NCBI GenBank assembly: GCA_035530275.1
Contig: DATKVC010000004.1
Coordinates: 1 to 64,000 of the forward strand
DNA: 64,000 nucleotides
Source of the DNA: CAIJMU01 sp035530275
GTDB lineage: Bacteria > Spirochaetota > Spirochaetia > Treponematales > Rectinemataceae
Reading direction: 5' to 3'
Position numbers and translations under genes: made by a program. The notes below the pieces were generated by a model. That model was not told where the DNA came from, did no database searches, and worked only from the letters and a program-made list of their open reading frames with translations. Of the stretch, positions 62,758-64,000 are shown piece after piece. Positions within the stretch are counted from its first letter, which is position 1. Every line of letters starts with the position of its first letter.

Positions 62758-63714
62758 ATGGAGAGTACGAAGGAGGAATCGGTCGACGCGGGTCCGTGGA
62801 GGCCCCTTCCTCAGGATTTCGTCGTCGTCGCCCTCTCCCTCCTGTTCGCAGGCTTCTCCTTCGCCTTCCCCGATAGCGCGCCCTCTCCCTTCGAGGGGTT
62901 CGCGAGGGGGAATGTCTTGGGGAGCCTCTTTCTCGCTGTCGCCGCCCTGGCCCTTCTGGCCCCCTTCATACGGCCGGACGCCCCCGCCGTATTTCGTTTC
63001 CTCCGCACCTTTTATCCCCAGCTCCTCCTCCCCCTCTTTTTCGAGGAGAGCATCATCCTGTCGGCCGAAATCATGCGGGGACTGGCCTTCGACGCTCTGA
63101 TAGCCGGAGCCGACAAGGCCCTCTTCGGATTCCAGCCCTCACGCCGCTTTCACCAGAGCCTGGCGGGGATACCCGCCATCAACGAAATGATGTTCGGCGG
63201 GTATTTTCTGTATTATGTGCTTTTTGCCATCACGCCCTGGCTGCCCTGGCTCCGGGGCCTTCGGGACGTCGCCGAGCGAGAGATATTCGTCTACGTCTCC
63301 ATGATGGCCATCATTTTCACCTGGTACCTCTTTTTTCGCGTCGAGGGTCCCAAGTATTGGTTCGACGATCTCAGGAGCGCCGGCTATAGCGAGTTTTCCG
63401 GCGGTTTGTTCGTCAATTTTTTCCAAAACGTATTTCGAAGCACCCGCCTCGACGGAGCGGCCTTCCCATCCACCCACGTCGCCTTCTCCCTCCTCATGAC
63501 GATCTACGCCATGAGACTGTCGAAGCGACTCCTCTGGCTCTACGTGCCCGCATTCCTCCTCATCGCCTCGGCGACCGTGTATATCTATGCACACTATTTC
63601 ACCGACATCCTCGGGGGGATCGCCGTGACGCTCCTCCTGGAACCTCTGCTTTGGCGCCTGTATCCCCGTCTGGCGGGATCGCTTGGGGCCGCGACGAGGG
63701 GGTCGAAGCCATGA
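62758..63714 (+). CDS. PAP2-family membrane phosphatase
   Basis: 318 residues with six or so membrane helices. The phosphatase signature is visible as AAFPSTHVAFSLLMTIYAMR and YAHYFTDILGGIAVTLL; the first KxxxxxxRP motif is not clear. The family dephosphorylates phosphatidic acid, phosphatidylglycerol phosphate or undecaprenyl pyrophosphate at the membrane. It sits between clpA and aat with 24 nt before it and an ATGA overlap after it, so it is co-transcribed, but no functional link to proteolysis is evident. The start ATG at 62758 follows a region with no strong ribosome site. Confidence 0.85.
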   Translation: MESTKEESVDAGPWRPLPQDFVVVALSLLFAGFSFAFPDSAPSPFEGFARGNVLGSLFLAVAALALLAPFIRPDAPAVFRFLRTFYPQLLLPLFFEESIILSAEIMRGLAFDALIAGADKALFGFQPSRRFHQSLAGIPAINEMMFGGYFLYYVLFAITPWLPWLRGLRDVAEREIFVYVSMMAIIFTWYLFFRVEGPKYWFDDLRSAGYSEFSGGLFVNFFQNVFRSTRLDGAAFPSTHVAFSLLMTIYAMRLSKRLLWLYVPAFLLIASATVYIYAHYFTDILGGIAVTLLLEPLLWRLYPRLAGSLGAATRGSKP

Positions 63715-64000
63715 AGCCTCGCCGCCCCTATTTTCCCTGGTTCGACGAGAACGAGCACTTCCCCTTTCCCGACCCGCGAAGCGCCGACGAGCAGGGCATC
63801 GTCTGCTCGGGAGGGAATCTCTCGCCGGGCATGCTGCTGTCGGCGTATCGGCAGGGGCTCTTCCCCTGGTTCAGCGAGGGGGAGCCCATACTCTGGTGGT
63901 CGCCGGAGCCTCGCTTCGTGCTCGAGATTCCGCAGCTCCACGTCTCGGCGACCCTGCGCAAGATCATTCGCCGACATTCCTGGGAATGGGCCCTGGACCG
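63711..64000 (+). CDS. aat: Leucyl/phenylalanyl-tRNA--protein transferase, 5' part
   Basis: The first 96 residues are present; the gene runs off the window. MKPRRPYFPWFDENEHFPFPD, GLIAVGGNLSP-like GIVCSGGNLSPGMLLSAYRQ, GLFPWFSEGEPILWWSPEPR and the RKIIRRHSWEW start of the next motif are diagnostic of Aat. The enzyme adds Leu or Phe to proteins with N-terminal Lys or Arg, creating the degron that ClpS recognises. The start overlaps the PAP2 stop (ATGA), and it completes a clpS-clpA-aat N-degron cluster. Confidence 0.96.
   Translation, partial: MKPRRPYFPWFDENEHFPFPDPRSADEQGIVCSGGNLSPGMLLSAYRQGLFPWFSEGEPILWWSPEPRFVLEIPQLHVSATLRKIIRRHSWEWALD

Overview
The window is GC-rich, densely packed bacterial chromosome. 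Most likely host: a spirochaete (Spirochaetales-like). Pointers are an archaeal-type pheS/pheT pair, a TlyC-like CBS protein next to ybeY/pgpH/phoH/zapA, a ThrRS without TGS domain and a tmRNA tag ending in ALAA. This rests on gene content and the first bases of a 16S rRNA, not on a search.

Layout. 1-583: 5' end of a 16S gene on the minus strand with a hairpin-rich leader and two look-alike promoters. 584-14.6 kb (minus): comM, a small membrane protein, pheT, pheS, two large paralogues joining receiver-like domains to a PEP-synthase-type ATP-grasp domain, a PAS/HisKA_2 histidine kinase, and gdhA. 14.6-23.5 kb (minus): TPR protein, TlyC-like, ybeY, pgpH-like, phoH, zapA, coiled-coil protein, then rplT-rpmI-infC; many of the stops and starts overlap. 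23.7-27.2 kb: a membrane protein (plus), then asnB-fba (minus).

27.4-36.5 kb is accessory DNA beside tmRNA (ssrA). The 3' end of ssrA is copied several times downstream, bounding two small units filled with hairpins, several with GGA loops. Then comes a type I restriction-modification locus (hsdR-hsdS-rhuM/fic-hsdM, minus) in which hsdR carries an in-frame TGA, followed by gene debris: a zinc-ribbon ORF, an antitoxin tail and the 3' end of a NhaD-type antiporter.

36.6-47.3 kb (minus): MscS channel, decayed glycosyltransferase, ClC channel/transporter, and a compact seven-gene operon (membrane protein, winged-helix regulator, LolA-like protein, putative beta-barrel, ABC ATPase, two FtsX-type permeases) with a palindromic upstream operator. 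47.3-49.3 kb is a scar: an XRE regulator, seven 22-bp tandem repeats that look like an IS21-type end, and a truncated fic gene.

49.3-55.2 kb (minus): sugar catabolic operon lacI - binding protein - two permeases - GH2 glycosidase, with a promoter and LacI-type operator at its head. 55.7-57.2 kb: a putative Na+/H+ antiporter (plus). 57.4-59.7 kb: thrS (minus) under a T-box leader. 59.8-64 kb (plus): clpS-clpA-PAP2-aat, an N-degron degradation cluster cut by the window end.
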